Assembly (NCBI GenBank): GCA_905183005.1
Contig: CAJJDO010000132.1
Span: forward strand, 248,001 to 312,000
Direction: 5' to 3'
DNA length: 64,000 nucleotides
Source: Paramecium pentaurelia
Lineage: Eukaryota > Ciliophora > Oligohymenophorea > Peniculida > Parameciidae
Below, piece after piece: positions 23,231 to 35,947 of this stretch (position 1 is its first letter; the number at the start of each line of letters is the position of its first letter). Made by a program: the position numbers and the translations under genes. Under the pieces are notes generated by a model. That model saw nothing but the letters and a program-made list of their open reading frames with translations, searched no databases and had not been told where the DNA came from.

Positions 23231-26182
23231 ATGCAAGGAAAGTATAACTTTATTTTTTCATTGGATGGAGAACAAAAATCATTCTTTGTTTCAAATTTAG
23301 ATGTAGCATCCTTTTGTCGTTTGATTCGTTCAGCATTTTAAGTTGATAAGACCATTACAGCATTATAAGATGCGTAAGGTAAATGCAATAATATAATAGG
23401 AAATATTTGTGATTTGCATTATTTTTGTAATAATCTACACGCTCATAAGGATAAGTTCTATATTATATTGTCAGAACAAAGAAAATCAGAAAGACAAAGT
23501 AGAAAGTCTCATAAAAGTAAGAATTCGAGAGTGCTAGCTACAAATGAAGAACCTTCTTATTATGTAGATTTTGGAGCATTCTTATAAGAAATCCAACAAA
23601 TTAGATTTAGGTATTTTTGAAGTGTCATCTAGTCCTCAACATCCTGTATTGACAATAGTGTTGGTATTTGACAATGAATACTAAGCTGGCATCTTTGGCT
23701 AACCTATAGTAATGAGAATCTACAAAACATTTGCATTTCTTTAAGCATATTACACTATAATCTAGGAGGAGGAAAGTGATTCATTGTTATTAACGGTTTT
23801 TGAAAATTAAATTCTTAAACATGAAATGGAAATGAAAATAAATCATTCCATTGCTGAAGATGTCTGTTATTAAATAGAACAATTACTTTGTGAGGAGGAA
23901 GAGCCAGAACCTATATTATAGGGTAGTTTTGCTACTCCTAATAGTAATGCAAACAATAATATTCCTTTGATTGTAACTAGGGGAAATGAGAAATAGATAT
24001 TATAAGTGGAGGCGAATGATAACTTTCATTCAAGTTAAGGCAAAAGAACACATGGGTATAATTTGTGTTAATAAGTGTAATGAGGGTAAAGAAGGCTGTT
24101 GACAAATTTCGAAATCGATTCGAATCCAGAGAATATGAATACCTCTTAGGATTAATTATAGGCTAAGATTAATCAGTATTTGCTGCATATCAATTATTTT
24201 AAAAATAATAAGATGATGAAAATTTCATTAGAAATCTGAAATCACTTTTACCTCAAGAAGATAATAACAATCTATCATTGTAAAATTGATATATTTTGTA
24301 TAATAGTTAAAACAATCTCAAATTTATAACAAGTCCTAGTAGAAGTGATTTACATTAATCTGTTAATTTTCCTTATGATTGTAATCCAACTCCAGGTTTA
24401 AGATCATCTGTAACAATAATGGAATAATTACTTAATTCAGGTGATTTAGATTCAATAGAGTCTGGAATGTTAAGAGAATTGAGAATGGATAGTGATTTGG
24501 ATGATTTAGTCAAAAGTTTAATGGATTATCCTTAAGATGTATAATAATAATTTTTTATTTTTATAAGGTTTTACTTTAAATAATAAGATAATATTTATAA
24601 AGTCAATTTTAATAAGAAATAACAAAGAATTTTAATTCTCATTAAGTAGAGTACTTTTTATAAGAAAATGCTAATAAATAAAATCCAATTTATGAAGGAT
24701 TTCAAAGATTTGGATAAAATGGATAATTATAGGATTTATTTTTATTTTTAAAAGATAATGTAGGATAATTAGAATAATAATTAAGAGAAGAAAGTAGTTA
24801 TTCTTATTATTTAATGCATAAAAGACGTAAGGATAGTCATGATGAACATTTTCATTTTCATTTGAATTTACCATAAATGAATTAATAAGAAGAAAGAAAA
24901 TTGAGTGTTGATTCTATATTATTAGAAAGTAAAAAAGAAATTAATTTTATTGATAAATATCATGTTAAAGTATTACAAAAATACAGTAATGAAGATTATG
25001 AAAAATTGTTTATGACTGTATATGATTAATGTGGTAAATTTTGTGATGAACATGAAAAAGCTAAATTACATGGATTTTATTCTGCTTAAAATTAAAGATT
25101 ATTAGAAATATTAGATAAATATGGATAAAGATATGATATAGATAGTATTAAATCAGATATTAATGATTTATTGACTTTACAAAATAAAAAAATTGATGAA
25201 ATACCTTCACCTACTCATGGTGCTGTTATTGAACCAAAAATGCATAAATATTAAAATTTCAAATTTATTATAAATTTTTTATATGAAATTGATAAAGTCA
25301 TTACTTTAAGGTAAGCAAAAGCTTTTTATTATTTATATTCAATTGAAGATATGTCTGTTATGGCAGCTTATGAAGTTTATTGTGAAACAAAAGAATAAGA
25401 TGAATTTTTAAATACTCTAAATCTTATATTTAAAGTATATGCATCCTCTTCTAGATTTGATTTTAATGAAATTGAATAATTTGATAGTTTGATTGAATAA
25501 TAATTGACAATATTATTTGCATATAGAAGATGTTTGAATTAGGAACAAAGATTAGCATTGGAATAAGTATATATATATATCAAATTATTATTTTAGAATA
25601 TGATATCATGTGATAATACCTTATTGAAACTCTTTAGAGATTTCCTTAGATAGAGAGATTAGAGGATATTCATTTAAAAGTTATCAGATTTTGCAAATAG
25701 TCAAATTGAAAAGTAAAAAGATAATTAATCTATGGATCCTTACATGAAAAAGATTGATTAAAACAATTAACATAAGGATTTAATAAAAGACATCTGTGCT
25801 AAATTCTTAAAATCAAAAGTTAAATAAATAGATTTATTAATGGATGCAATTGATAAGGATAATATTATGTTAAAATCTTCATTGGAAGTCTATGATTATA
25901 ATTTAGATAAGCAAGATTTAGTAGAAAATATACAATTAATATACAATTACATCTTAAAATCTAATGTAAAAAGTATTTTGAAAGCAAACTTAATTGAATT
26001 AGGAAGATCAAAAACTGATGTAAATATATATTAATTAATAATAATAGTTAACCTACTTATTAAGAAATATTAATCAAGATGAACCAATTCTTAAAGGAGC
26101 ATTTGAATTGTATTTCTAAACAAAAGATGAAGCAGAATTAAAGGATACTATTAGTCGAATACTCAAATTCAGCAATATTTGA
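23231..26182 (+). CDS. Large hypothetical protein (938 aa) with PB1-like N-terminus
   Basis: MQGKYNFIFSLDGEQKSFFV and the following 80 residues have the length and beta/alpha look of a PB1 or ubiquitin-like fold (weak inference). A helical middle follows, with a low-complexity region, then a long helical C-terminal half (about residues 560-938) rich in Leu, Ile, Lys and Asp. No catalytic motif or TM. Introns: 23611-23632, 24056-24084, 24280-24306, 24539-24567, 26020-26047; 939 codons exactly. A further possible 30-nt intron at 25567-25596 has no TGA in frame and would remove 10 residues. It is divergent from the FAM210-like gene across 134 bp that include a TA run. Confidence 0.7.
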
Positions 26183-26673
26183 TAATTATTATTATATGTA
26201 CAAAGTTAAACTTATAGATTCATCCTAATTTTTAGGATTCTTCTAAACATTATAAATGTAAAATACATATCATCAAAAAGAATGTTCTCAAATATTAATT
26301 GATTGAATGAAAAGAGTTTAATCATATAATAATCTAAAAGATTTAAATCTATTATTTAATATAAGAATAAAAACTAAATTTACATTAATCTTTATAAGTT
26401 AATAAGTTTAGTGCATATATTTAATTTAATAATTGATCTGATATTTTAAAGAAGTTGATTATCAAATTAAAAAATGAATATAATTAGATCTTAACTATTG
26501 TCTATAGAATTAGAAGAGTAATATATAATTCAGGTTTAAAAATATATCAAAAATTTCATTATTCATAACATTTAAGTATTTAATATTAAGAAGATGAAGA
26601 AAAAAGAAATTAAAAATAATTGATAATATTATAAATGATTAATTCTTTGATCACAACATAAGCTTTTTAAAAA
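26183..26673. other. Spacer with weak coding traces
   Basis: An ATG near 26198 opens MYKVKLIDSSQFLGFFQTLQ and stops at TGA near 26305, then continues in frame (MKRVQSYNNLKDLNLLF) to another TGA. This could be a decayed 3' extension of the previous gene, or chance. Not called as a gene. Confidence 0.35.
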
Positions 26674-27529
26674 ATGCAACAAGACTCCCCTTTGAATAGA
26701 GAATGCTTTGAATGTGGAGCACCCAATCCAACTTGGGTGAGTTTACCAAACTCTGTATTTCTATGTTTGCCTTGTTCTGGCATACATCGTAGTCTTGGTG
26801 TACATGTGTCCTTTGTTCGATCTACAAATTTAGACAGTTGGTCAGACAAACAATTAAAAATGATTATGATGGGTGGAAATGATAAACTAAAAGAATACTT
26901 CACTTCTATTGGAGTATATGGTGACCCATCCAAACAACATGACATTTCATGGAAATATAGAACCAAAGGAGCATCCTATTATAGAGAATGTGTAATTAAA
27001 CAATTCTAAACCTTTAGATCAAAGCAAAGACTGAAGAAAGAGAAGTCCCTGCACCTATTCCAATAGAAGAAGCTCTAGAAGAAGATCCTTAATTGGCAAA
27101 ATCTAATTCAAATCCTTTACCTAAAAAGGGAGAACAATAATAATAATATTAACCCATGTAGATGAAATAAGAAGAAGATGATCCTCTTGATAAGATGAAG
27201 ACTTTTTTTACTGTTGGATTCTAAAAAACATCTGAGGCAGCCAAAGAAGCCAAGAAGAAATTAGAAGATAAATATAATGATGAAGAATTTTAATAGAAAT
27301 TAACATAGTTTAAAACAGATTTCTCTTAGAAAACTAATGAAGTGGCTGTAAACTTGCATTCTTTTTATTTTAGGGTAAAACTAAAGTTGTTGCTGAAAAG
27401 AGCTTTGAAACTGTTAAAGAAGGAACTCTATCAGCTTGGAACTTTTTAAAGACTAAATTCAATGATTTACAGAAAAAGGATCCATAACCAGAGCAATTTG
27501 AGATTTTAGAACAACCCAAGAATGAATGA
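26674..27529 (+). CDS. ArfGAP-domain protein
   Basis: Predicted 267 aa GTPase-activating protein for ARF-type small GTPases in vesicle traffic. The N-terminal 120 residues are a classic ArfGAP zinc finger: CFECGAPNPTWVSLPNSVFL with the second pair in CLPCSGIHRSLGVH, including the arginine finger (HRSLG), then the helical part ISWKYRTKGASYYREC. The rest is polar with Lys/Glu-rich helices and an amphipathic segment (DKMKTFFTVGFQKTSEAAKE) that may be a membrane-curvature helix of the ArfGAP1 kind. Introns 26992-27017 and 27348-27373 (26 nt each) give 268 codons. It resembles the ArfGAP2/3 or ArfGAP1 class. Confidence 0.93.
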
Positions 27530-27568
27530 AATTCTATAAACTTGTTTAAAAATAATTAATATATTATA

Positions 27569-29038
27569 ATGGCATATTAATCATAATGTAATTCATAAAT
27601 GAATACTAATCACTCTTTAAAAGCACCAGTTGATTCTCTATTAGGAAGAGTTGTATGCAAAAATTACCTAATCGTTTCCAAAATTAATGAAGGATCATTT
27701 GGTAAGGTTTATAAGGCCATTCATTAAATTAAACAAGATTATTATGCAGTCAAAATTGAGGCTTAAGAACATAGATAAAAAAAGGGAGAGACTTTGAGAT
27801 TGGAAGCAGAAATTCTCAAAAAACTTAATGGTGAAAAAGGAATACCTAGATTATACTATTATATTGAAGATTCAACTTAAAGAGTACTTGTTGAAACCTT
27901 ATTAGGTATTTCATATAATATTAAATATTTTAGGTAAGAACCTTGATGAATTGTATAGTTTATGCAACCACAAATTCTCTTTGAAAACTATCTTACTCTT
28001 TATGGATTAAGCGATTAGTCGATTAGAATATCTTCATTCTTAAGGGGTAAATAATTTAATGAGATAAAGTGCCCTAGTATATACACAGAGACATTAAGCC
28101 AGAGAATTTCATGATTGGAATTCCTCCAAATGAAAACCTCATCTATCTTATTGACTTCGGACTCAATGCTCCAATTTATGATTCATAAAAGAGACTGTTG
28201 CCAAAATTAAAAGGTTAACCATTAGTTGGAACTGCTCGCTTTACCCCTATTTGTTCTCATTAAGGATATAGTTAAAGCAGAGCAAGTGATTTAGAGTCCT
28301 TAGGTTATTTGGCAATATTTTTTTTAAAAGGTTCTCTACCTTGGATGAAGGTTGAAGCCTAAACCAAAGAGGAGCGGTTTAATTTGATAGGATAAAAGAA
28401 AATGAGAGAAACTCCAATGTCGTTGTGGTAACGATTGTAAGTAATTTAATTTTAGTTATGGATTACCTCGTGAGTTTGAGGGGTATTTCAATTACATTTT
28501 TAATGTCTCTCATGATACTGAACCTTCTTATAATTATTTAAGAAAGTTGTTGAAAGGATTAATGCATAGAATGTAATATAATGATAATGTTTTTGATTGG
28601 CAAGAGATAATAAAGAAGGAGGAAGAAAGTAAAAAAAGTTCGAATAAAAAGATAAAATTAAATGCTTAAACTTAATAATTCAAACCTATTGAATCTGAGG
28701 ATGAATAAGATAGTCCTAAAGTGGCTATGATGTAATCTAAGGATTCTAAGAAAAGCTCATCAAATTTTCTTAAAAGAAGTATCACTGATCAATTGAATTT
28801 CTAAAAACAATAAAGTATTAATCAAAGAAATAATATCGAACTCTTAATTTCATAAAATGAATTGCTTAATCTTAGATTAAAATAGAAATTATTATCAAAT
28901 AATAATAATAATAACACTTAAGAAGAACCTGAAAACTTTGGCTTCGGTATTATGAATGAATATTATCCATATCCTACAATGCAGTAATAAATGGATTAGC
29001 TGATTACAATTATTACTAAATTTATTATTAATTAATGA
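27569..29038 (+). CDS. Casein kinase 1 family protein kinase
   Basis: Predicted 463 aa. After a 30-residue lead, the kinase domain runs from about 35 to 310: INEGSFGKVYKA, YYAVKIEA, EYLHSQGYIHRDIKPENFMI, IYLIDFGLNAPIYD and the CK1 hallmark GTARFTP (CK1s have GTARYAS), then SDLESLGYLAIFFLKGSLPW and GLPREFEGYFNYI, all CK1-typical. The C-terminal 130 residues are S/N/Q-rich. Introns: 27906-27933 (28), 28047-28077 (31), 28437-28455 (19, the shortest in the window); 464 codons. The TGA (29036-29038) overlaps an ATG of the next gene's frame. Confidence 0.93.
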
Positions 29039-29073
29039 AAAAATCTCCTCAACTTAAACTTTAGATTATTAAA

Positions 29074-29785
29074 ATGCGTCCTATAGTATGTAATACTGAA
29101 TTAGCTTTCATTATTCCAACTAATAAAGAAAAAAAAGTCTCCATGAGTATCGCAGTTAAAATTTAAATTAGAACGTAAAATGAAAACTAGCGACGAATAA
29201 ATTAAAAATGCACGCTCAAGATATTAAGAACTATTTTATTAATAGGAAGCCAACTTAGAATATTTGTATGATTAATTAACAGAAAGAATAGAAAAATATA
29301 CTCTTCAAAAATAAAAACAATTAGCAAGCAAAGCAAAATATGCATGTGATTACAATTTTAGATGGAAATAAAGACTCTAAGAACAAAAATGGTTAGATAT
29401 TTATATGAGTAGGTTTGTCAGCTGAAAGAGAATTTTATTTTTAAGAAATGCATTTTTAAGAGTTCCAGAAAAGAAATTCAAGAAGTAAAAGCTTAGCTTT
29501 ACCAAAGATAGAAATAATAAAAAAGACAGAACCATGTCCTATCATTAAAAAAAAAGAAGAATAATCTTTTGATAAATAGAGAAAAATAATATATTGTTCC
29601 TACCAAAGAGATTTAAAATAAGTATACTTTATTATTATTATTATTAGATGAAAAGATCTTTTGAAATATCATAAAAATTAGATTAAGATGATCATCGAAT
29701 AATGAAATAAAAAACCTTAGACATAAAACCAAAATAAAAAGTAACCCAAAAACATGATGACAATACATTTCTAACATATGTTTGA
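29074..29785 (+). CDS. Hypothetical coiled-coil protein (212 aa)
   Basis: Start taken at ATG 29074; an in-frame ATG at 29035 overlaps the CK1 stop and would add 13 residues. Begins MRPIVCNTELAFIIPTNKEK; the middle is a charged helix (RYQELFYQQEANLEYLYDQL) and the end is basic. Introns: 29147-29171 (25), 29409-29430 (22), 29622-29647 (26); 213 codons. No family recognised. Its stop is 17 bp from the stop of the convergent decayed MORN-like gene. Confidence 0.6.
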
Positions 29786-29802
29786 TATCTAAATTGTATT
29801 AT

Positions 29803-31658
29803 TCATTTATTAAAATAAAAAAAAAGATCTTCACTTTTAAATTTTTATCCTTTTCCTTCTTTATCAAAATGAGAATAAATCCTATTTATTATATTAATTA
29901 AATACAAAATTTAATCTAATTTAATATCTTCCCGTATTCCAACTTTTAATCCATCTACATAAGATCCACAACTTATTACTTCACGACTATTATAAATTTC
30001 AATATATTACTCTAATGGATAATACGAATGAAGTTCTCTCCATTTTCCAATTTTTTGCCCTTTTTCATTAAATGATCCACAACCACTTTTTATAGAATAC
30101 AAAGAATTACATTAATTAATTAGTTCTCCTTTTAAGTTACTATTTGCCAATATTTAGTTTTAACTCCATTTTGATATTCTCCTTTCATCATTAATTGACC
30201 CCTATTTAAATCTTTGGCTTACATTAATGAATATCTTGGATGCAACTCTTTCCAAAGTCCAAATTTCTATCCATATTCATCATATAACCCATTACCACTT
30301 TAATGTTATTAATAATAAATTACATTATTTAGTTTTCTTATATAATTTTCCATAATCCGTATCTTTTACCTTTTTTATAGTTTCCTTCAAATTTTATTTG
30401 ACTTAATATATAAAAATTATTACTTTTCATCATAACATTCAAGAAAATCTATCCAATAATCTTATTTTTATCCGATTTGATTATACATGCATTAACTTAA
30501 ATAATTAATATTTCAATTAAAATTACAATAATTAATTCTCTAATTTAAATTTCCATTATAATATTCTAACTCCATTTTTATAAAATCCAAACGATAGCAT
30601 TTCCCTCAAATTTAATTATAATTATACCAAAAAGCATCAATGATCTCTACATCTATCCAATCACCTTACTTTAAACCACTTTTATCATATTTTCCTCCTC
30701 CACTATTATTTATTATTTAAAATTAACATTCTTGAATTATCAATATGAATTTTCCATTAACCGACTTTAATATCTTATGAATAAGCGCCTACTTAGAATA
30801 TAAGGTTACTAAATTAATTATAAAATTTATTGTGAACTAGGATTTTCAATTGGTTCACTCCAAATTCCATTTTTTTTGAATTCATTAGAATATACCCCTC
30901 CACCACTAATAATTTAATTCTATCATGTACAAAATAAATGTATTAGCTAATATTTTCCATTTCTTTATTCTCATTCCATTTTTATATGATCCTTAGTATT
31001 TAAGTTTGCAACTTTTTTTGGAATTTATTTTCTTACCGATTTGAATAATTTTTATCCACTTCTGGCCAGAATTTATCTTTATACCCATTCTCATTATATT
31101 CTCCATAACCACTAATTGCAAATATCAATTTACATTGTTTTATTATCTAAGGTCCATTTCCAATAATTAACTCTCCTACCTTTTTTGTAATTTCCTTTAT
31201 AGAATAAGAGAAAACTAATATTTATCATATTTATTCTCCTAGGTTGTTTTATTTTATACTTCTATCCACATTCCTTATTTTTATCCTTTTTCATTATACT
31301 ATCCTCCTCCTTCACTTATATTAATTTACTTAATACATAATTTATTCTTTAAGTAATGTATTCCATATTCCTACTTTGATATTCTCTCTATATTCTCCTG
31401 AAAATGTTATAAGACTTATCATTTAAACTTTTAATTTTACTTTTTTTCATAATTCTTATCAGGTTCTATCCATATTCCAACATTTTGACCACTATAATTA
31501 TAATTTCCCCCAAACCTGATAATTATAATGACTATTTACATTGACTCTCCATTTATAATATAATCCCACTTACCAATTCTAACTCCACCTATTTTACAAC
31601 CTCTAAAGAAAACATTAGTGAAATTAGCACACTTTTCTACTTCTTTTAGATTTTGCAT
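29803..31658 (-). pseudogene. Decayed MORN-like/YwqK-like repeat gene
   Basis: A tandem array of about eight units with a period near 200 bp. Each unit reads roughly: G-E-Y-x-N-G-x-K-x-G-x-W-x (for example KGNYKKGRRVNYWKW), then a Met codon split by a short intron, then GGG-x-Y-x-E-x-G-x-K-x-G-x-WIE (for example GGGKYDKSGLKQGDWIDVE). This is the MORN / antitoxin-YwqK repeat style. The first ATG is at 31658 and the last TGA at 29803. The frame cannot be followed: shifts near 31220 and 30830, an in-frame TGA near 30600, and further breaks. Some could be unusual introns, but several are needed. A sister array is at about 52380-54030 on the other strand. Confidence 0.55.
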
Positions 31659-31973
31659 ATCAGATCAATTATCTTTGGTAAATATAACAAAATTTTTATT
31701 GCATTTAAAATTTACATGTTATTACCTTTAAAATGTAATTAGATTTTATTCAGTTTTTTTTTATCTCTCAATATAATTAAAAGTATAAATATAAATAGAC
31801 AATGAATAGTATTACTAACTATTTAGAATAATTCAGAAAAGGCATTAGCTAAAACTGATTAGTATTGAATATTAATAAAAATTAAATACTTAACTTTTAG
31901 AATAATAGAAATAAATTTATAAGTATATAGTTCTAGTCTATTCAATATATTATTATTTATAGTCAAATTACAT
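31659..31973. other. Intergenic, AT-rich
   Basis: Spacer between the decayed array's start and the CDPK stop. Nothing recognisable. Confidence 0.6.
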
Positions 31974-33734
31974 TCATGATTTAAATAAAGGATTTTTGGA
32001 AATTTTATTCTCAAGCAAATTGATAAATTCATTAAGATTAATCTAATTATATATTATATATTTTACCATTCCATCATTATCAGTATCACATTGATCTAAA
32101 ATTTCCTACCACATTTCTTCATCTATTTCTTCATCAAATAATTCATTAAGTTCTTGTTTAGTAATCAATCCATTGCCATCCAAATCAAACAATTTAAATG
32201 ATTACTCTATTCTCTATCTACTTAAAGATTTCTCTTTATTTATTGTTGCAGTTATAAATTCACTGAAATCTACAATTCCAGAACCATTTGCATCTAATTA
32301 TGGAAATAGTTCTTCTACTACTGTTTCAGCAGCTAATTTGTCCCCTTTATGAATCTTTAAATAGGCTATTATTAATGAATTATAATACCTTAATATAATT
32401 CATCTTTGCTTACTGTTCCATCTCCATTTTTATCGATTTCTTGAAATATTTTAAGAAGATCATTTTTTTCTTAGTTTGTTACAACCTGAACAGTAATAAA
32501 CTAAAAGATTGCATATTTTAATTTATTTTTTGAATCAAAATCTTATAATTTACTAAGAGTTAAACTGTTAATTTGTCCTTTAGCTTTATTATTTTTAATC
32601 CATTCATGATTCAAAGCATCAGCAGCTGATATCCTATTAATAGGATTATATAACAGCATTCTTCTTATTAAATCTTTTCCAGAATTAGAAACTTTCCCCC
32701 AATCATTAGGGTCAAATGTATATTCACCTTTTTTTACTTTTATCAAAACTTCCTATTCATTGCATCCCATAAAAGGAGGATATCCACTTAAGAGAATATA
32801 TAATATAACTCCAAGAGACCAAATATCACATTTTTCATCATAATTTGCATCAAGCACTTCAGGTGCAACATAAAAAGGCTAAAAAAAATAACAATGAGAT
32901 ACAGTTCCGATTCTTTTTTGCAACTTTTCACAATTTTATAATTTAGCACTTGCACCAAAGTCAATAATTTTAATGGAGGCTTGATCATGTTTCTAATCAA
33001 ATAATATATTTTCTGGTTTTAAATCTCTATGAACAATTCCTTTTTAATGACAATAAGAGACAGCTGACAATATTTATTTAATAAAATTGGCAATCTCTTT
33101 CTCCGTTAATATTGAAACAAGTTTAATTTTTTCAAATAATTCTCCACCCTCACAATATTCACTTACCAAATAATAACTATATGTGTCAGAAAATATCTCA
33201 TATAATTTGACTATATTTGGATGATCTATATCCATTAAAATCGCTGTTTCCTCTAATAATCTTTCTTAATCTTCTTATTTCATCTTCTCTTTCAATATCA
33301 TTTTCACTGCCCTTATCATTCCTAAGTTAGAGGTCGTGATGCTATTTACCAGTTTATTTATGGACGACTTTATAGACTTTACCAAACCCTCCTTATCCAA
33401 TCATTTCTTTTATCAAATAAGAGTCATTAATATTTTTATTAGAATTGACCCTAACAAACATTGTTTGCTTTATATTCCATTGTTTAGAACTAGTTTTCAT
33501 GTATTCTTATTTTATTTCTACATCTGTTATATCTTTTGTGTATAATGAATTTTTAATTGGAAAACATATTTCCTTTTCCTTGTGAACATTGCAATTATTA
33601 TCAAGATATAAGATACTTTGAATGAATTCATTCTAAAATTATTCTGAATTTTCTTTAGGAATAACTGAGTTTGTTTGGTTTTCTAATGATTTTGAAGTAC
33701 AACAACCATTTGGAAATGATTTACAACAACCCAT
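31974..33734 (-). CDS. Calcium-dependent protein kinase (CDPK), four EF-hands
   Basis: Predicted 553 aa. The start at 33734 gives MGCCKSFPNGCC, a strong N-myristoylation plus palmitoylation signal. Kinase domain about 105-360: MIGQGGFGKVYKV, AVKMIL, VHRDLKPENILF, IIDFGASAKL, GTPFYVAPEVL (after splicing), CDIWSLGVILYILLSGYPPF. A CDPK junction segment follows, then four canonical EF loops: DKNGDGTVSKDE, DANGSGIVDFSE, DLDGNGLITKQE, DTDNDGMINLNE. Introns: 33322-33349 (28), 32879-32902 (24), 32366-32388 (23), 32043-32066 (24); 554 codons. The second and fourth have a length divisible by three and no in-frame TGA, but homology clearly needs them removed. It couples Ca2+ to phosphorylation at membranes. 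Confidence 0.95.
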
Positions 33735-33989
33735 TAATAATAATTAAGTTATATAAATTCATTTTTATAATTCTAATATCATAATTTTTGTTCACAAGTT
33801 GATAGTTTTTTAATGTAAATAATGAGATGCTTATTAGAACTCAATAATCCATCATAAGGTAAACTTATTCAAAATAAAAATAATAATTTTGAAAAACAAT
33901 TTATTGTGAAAACTGTTCTAAATTTTTGATAAATCTATTTAACAATTTATGTAGATGTTTTAATTAAGAATTTTTAAGGTTAGTTAATT

Positions 33990-35375
33990 TTGAAAATAAA
34001 AGAAAAATATTTTTTAAATATAATTTATTCTGATTATTTATTCTATTAAAAATATTGTTAGAGAATTTTATAGAAATTCATAAACGGATTGTTGAAGCTA
34101 TTTGATTTATTAATCAAAAATAATGCCAGTTCCAAAGCCAAATGTATACTCTACTAAAAATATTGGAGGGATTCCAATAGTTTAATCCTATTTAATGTCA
34201 ATATTTGATGGAACAGGATCTATGTGTTGTGAATATGATATTGCTGTTAATGCTTATAATGAAGTCTTTTATACTATTAACAGAAGAGAAGAGTTTTAAA
34301 TGGCTTATGATGATGTACATAGCTTGTTACCCTACAAAGGAGCGGGTAGAGGTAATATTACAAAAACATTTCAACATGTTCTCAATAAATTGCTCAGTAA
34401 TAACAATTAATATGGAAAAAACATTACTATAATGTTTATTAGTGATGGATAAGAAGAATTTGAGATTTAATAACTTAGGGAATTAGTTGAAAAAGTTAAG
34501 TTAGAGTTTAGGATTCAATTCATATGCGTTAAAGTAGGAAATGAATTTCCCACAACAATTAGTAGTGAATTATGGAGTGAATTACATAACATTGATGAAT
34601 CAAAAGAGTTAATTCATTTATAGATTCCAAGACCCTCTGACTGCGACACATTAAAATAATTATTTATATAAGGATTTAAATAAATTAGAGATAAATACCT
34701 CAAATTCCCTATTTCTGCATTAAAAGCTGATAAACCTGTCTATTCAACTGCCACTTCTAAGCCACTTTTTGAAATCGAAATAGAAACAACATTTATGTGT
34801 TATGCAGATTGCGTTAAATTGAATGGTAATGTGCTCTATCCAACTAATAATCCAGAGGACAAATAACACTTCTTGCTAAAATCAGTTCATAAGGTATTAC
34901 TAAACGGAGGAGAATAAGAGGATTTTAAAATAGTATAGTAAATAGTTGATAATATTTCTGAAAAACATTCTAAAGAATATCTATAAAATGGCAAAATTGA
35001 TGATATAAAGAAGATAGTGAACGAAGGAGCTAAAGGAAATTTATAATTTAAGAAATTAACTGAGGAAGTGAAATCAATATTTATTTGTGGGGTTTACGAT
35101 TTTAATGTTAAATTAGTAAATGTATTTTAAGATGTTAAAGATAAGGAAAGAAAAAGAATTTAATCTGGTTTCATAAGATAGTTAAATGAAAAAATGAGTT
35201 AATATATGTAGGATTGAAATTATATTATAAAAAATTAAGATAGTTTATTTTAAATTAAAAAATTAGATTTCTATGATTTAACAATTGTTCATAATTAATT
35301 TATGATATATAGATTGTTAATTTATTATATACTTATGCAAATCTTATTTTTTATTTTGTTTATTATTTCTAAAGT
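33990..35375. repeat. Segmental duplication, copy A (VWA gene plus flanks)
   Basis: The promoter, coding region and 3' flank share long near-identical stretches with 36435-37325. Shared landmarks are the upstream AATATAATTTATTCTGATT and, downstream, TATGATTTAACAATT and CTTATGCAAATCTTATTTTT. Copy A is the longer one, and copy B lacks the 3' third of the gene. Confidence 0.8.
34123..35217 (+). CDS. VWA-domain (copine-like) cytosolic protein
   Basis: Intronless, 364 aa. Residues about 22-195 form a von Willebrand A fold: a MIDAS-like FDGTGSMCCEYD (DxTxS form), then TFQHVLNKLL, ITIMFISDGQEEF (typical VWA strand 4) and FRIQFICVKVGNEFP. The rest is helical and charged, with a Cys-containing segment (FMCYADCVKLNG) and no TM or signal peptide, so it is probably cytosolic. 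VWA domains of this type bind proteins metal-dependently; the partner is unknown. A truncated paralogue is at 36550-37146. Confidence 0.78.
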
Positions 35376-35493
35376 GATTAATAAAATCAAGAATTAAGCT
35401 ATTCCTCTACTTAATATACAGTGCAAGTCAGAAGATGATTTATTTGAAATTCAAACAGAACATATTATTCAGACAAAAATAGATTCTACTAAA
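35218..35493. other. 3' flank of the VWA gene
   Basis: AT-rich sequence including the duplicated 3' flank. No gene seen. Confidence 0.5.
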
Positions 35494-35947
35494 TCAGTAT
35501 AAACAGTAATATTCAATTGAAATAAAAGGATAGTGGGTTTAACTCTTTCTACAAATACGAGAAGGACGAAATACATTTTGGAGAAAGCCCACTAATTAAT
35601 TTTTTCTATTAAAATGATAAACTTCAGTAATTTCTTCTTTGTAAGCTGTCCACACTTTACCTGCTAAAATATGTTGTCCTTTAGAGTGATAATAGTTAAT
35701 GTCTTTTAATAAATCTATTAGCTATGATAGATTTATAATAATTTCATCCTAGCTTACACCAAGCAATCATTTCTTATGATATATGAAAATATTCCACACT
35801 GGAAACTAATAAGCTATACTGTGCAGCTAGGTTTATCCCATTAAAAAAGGTATTTACTTCAATTCCATCAAAAACCTAGTTCCTTCCTTTTACCATTCTA
35901 AGCCCCTTATATAAATTCCTTTAAATAAGATTCCTACCAACAATCAT
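35494..35947 (-). pseudogene. Broken unknown gene with a +1 frameshift
   Basis: ATG at 35947 opens MIVGRNLIQRNLYKGLRMVK and runs through NGINLAAQYSLLVSSVEYFH to a TGA near 35750. One base out of phase the text continues as a plausible protein (DEIIINLSQLIDLLKDINYY; HILAGKVWTAYKEEITEVYH) to a TGA at 35494. Total length is one more than a codon multiple, and no GT..AG intron of normal size fixes it. The two halves look like one former protein. Family unknown. Further minus-strand coding-like traces lie at about 36150-36360 and could be the older 5' part. Confidence 0.4.

Noticed and set aside
35540..35600. Possible plus-strand tRNA-like hairpins
   Set aside because: No TTCRANNC loop or anticodon loop; the sequence is coding-like on the minus strand.
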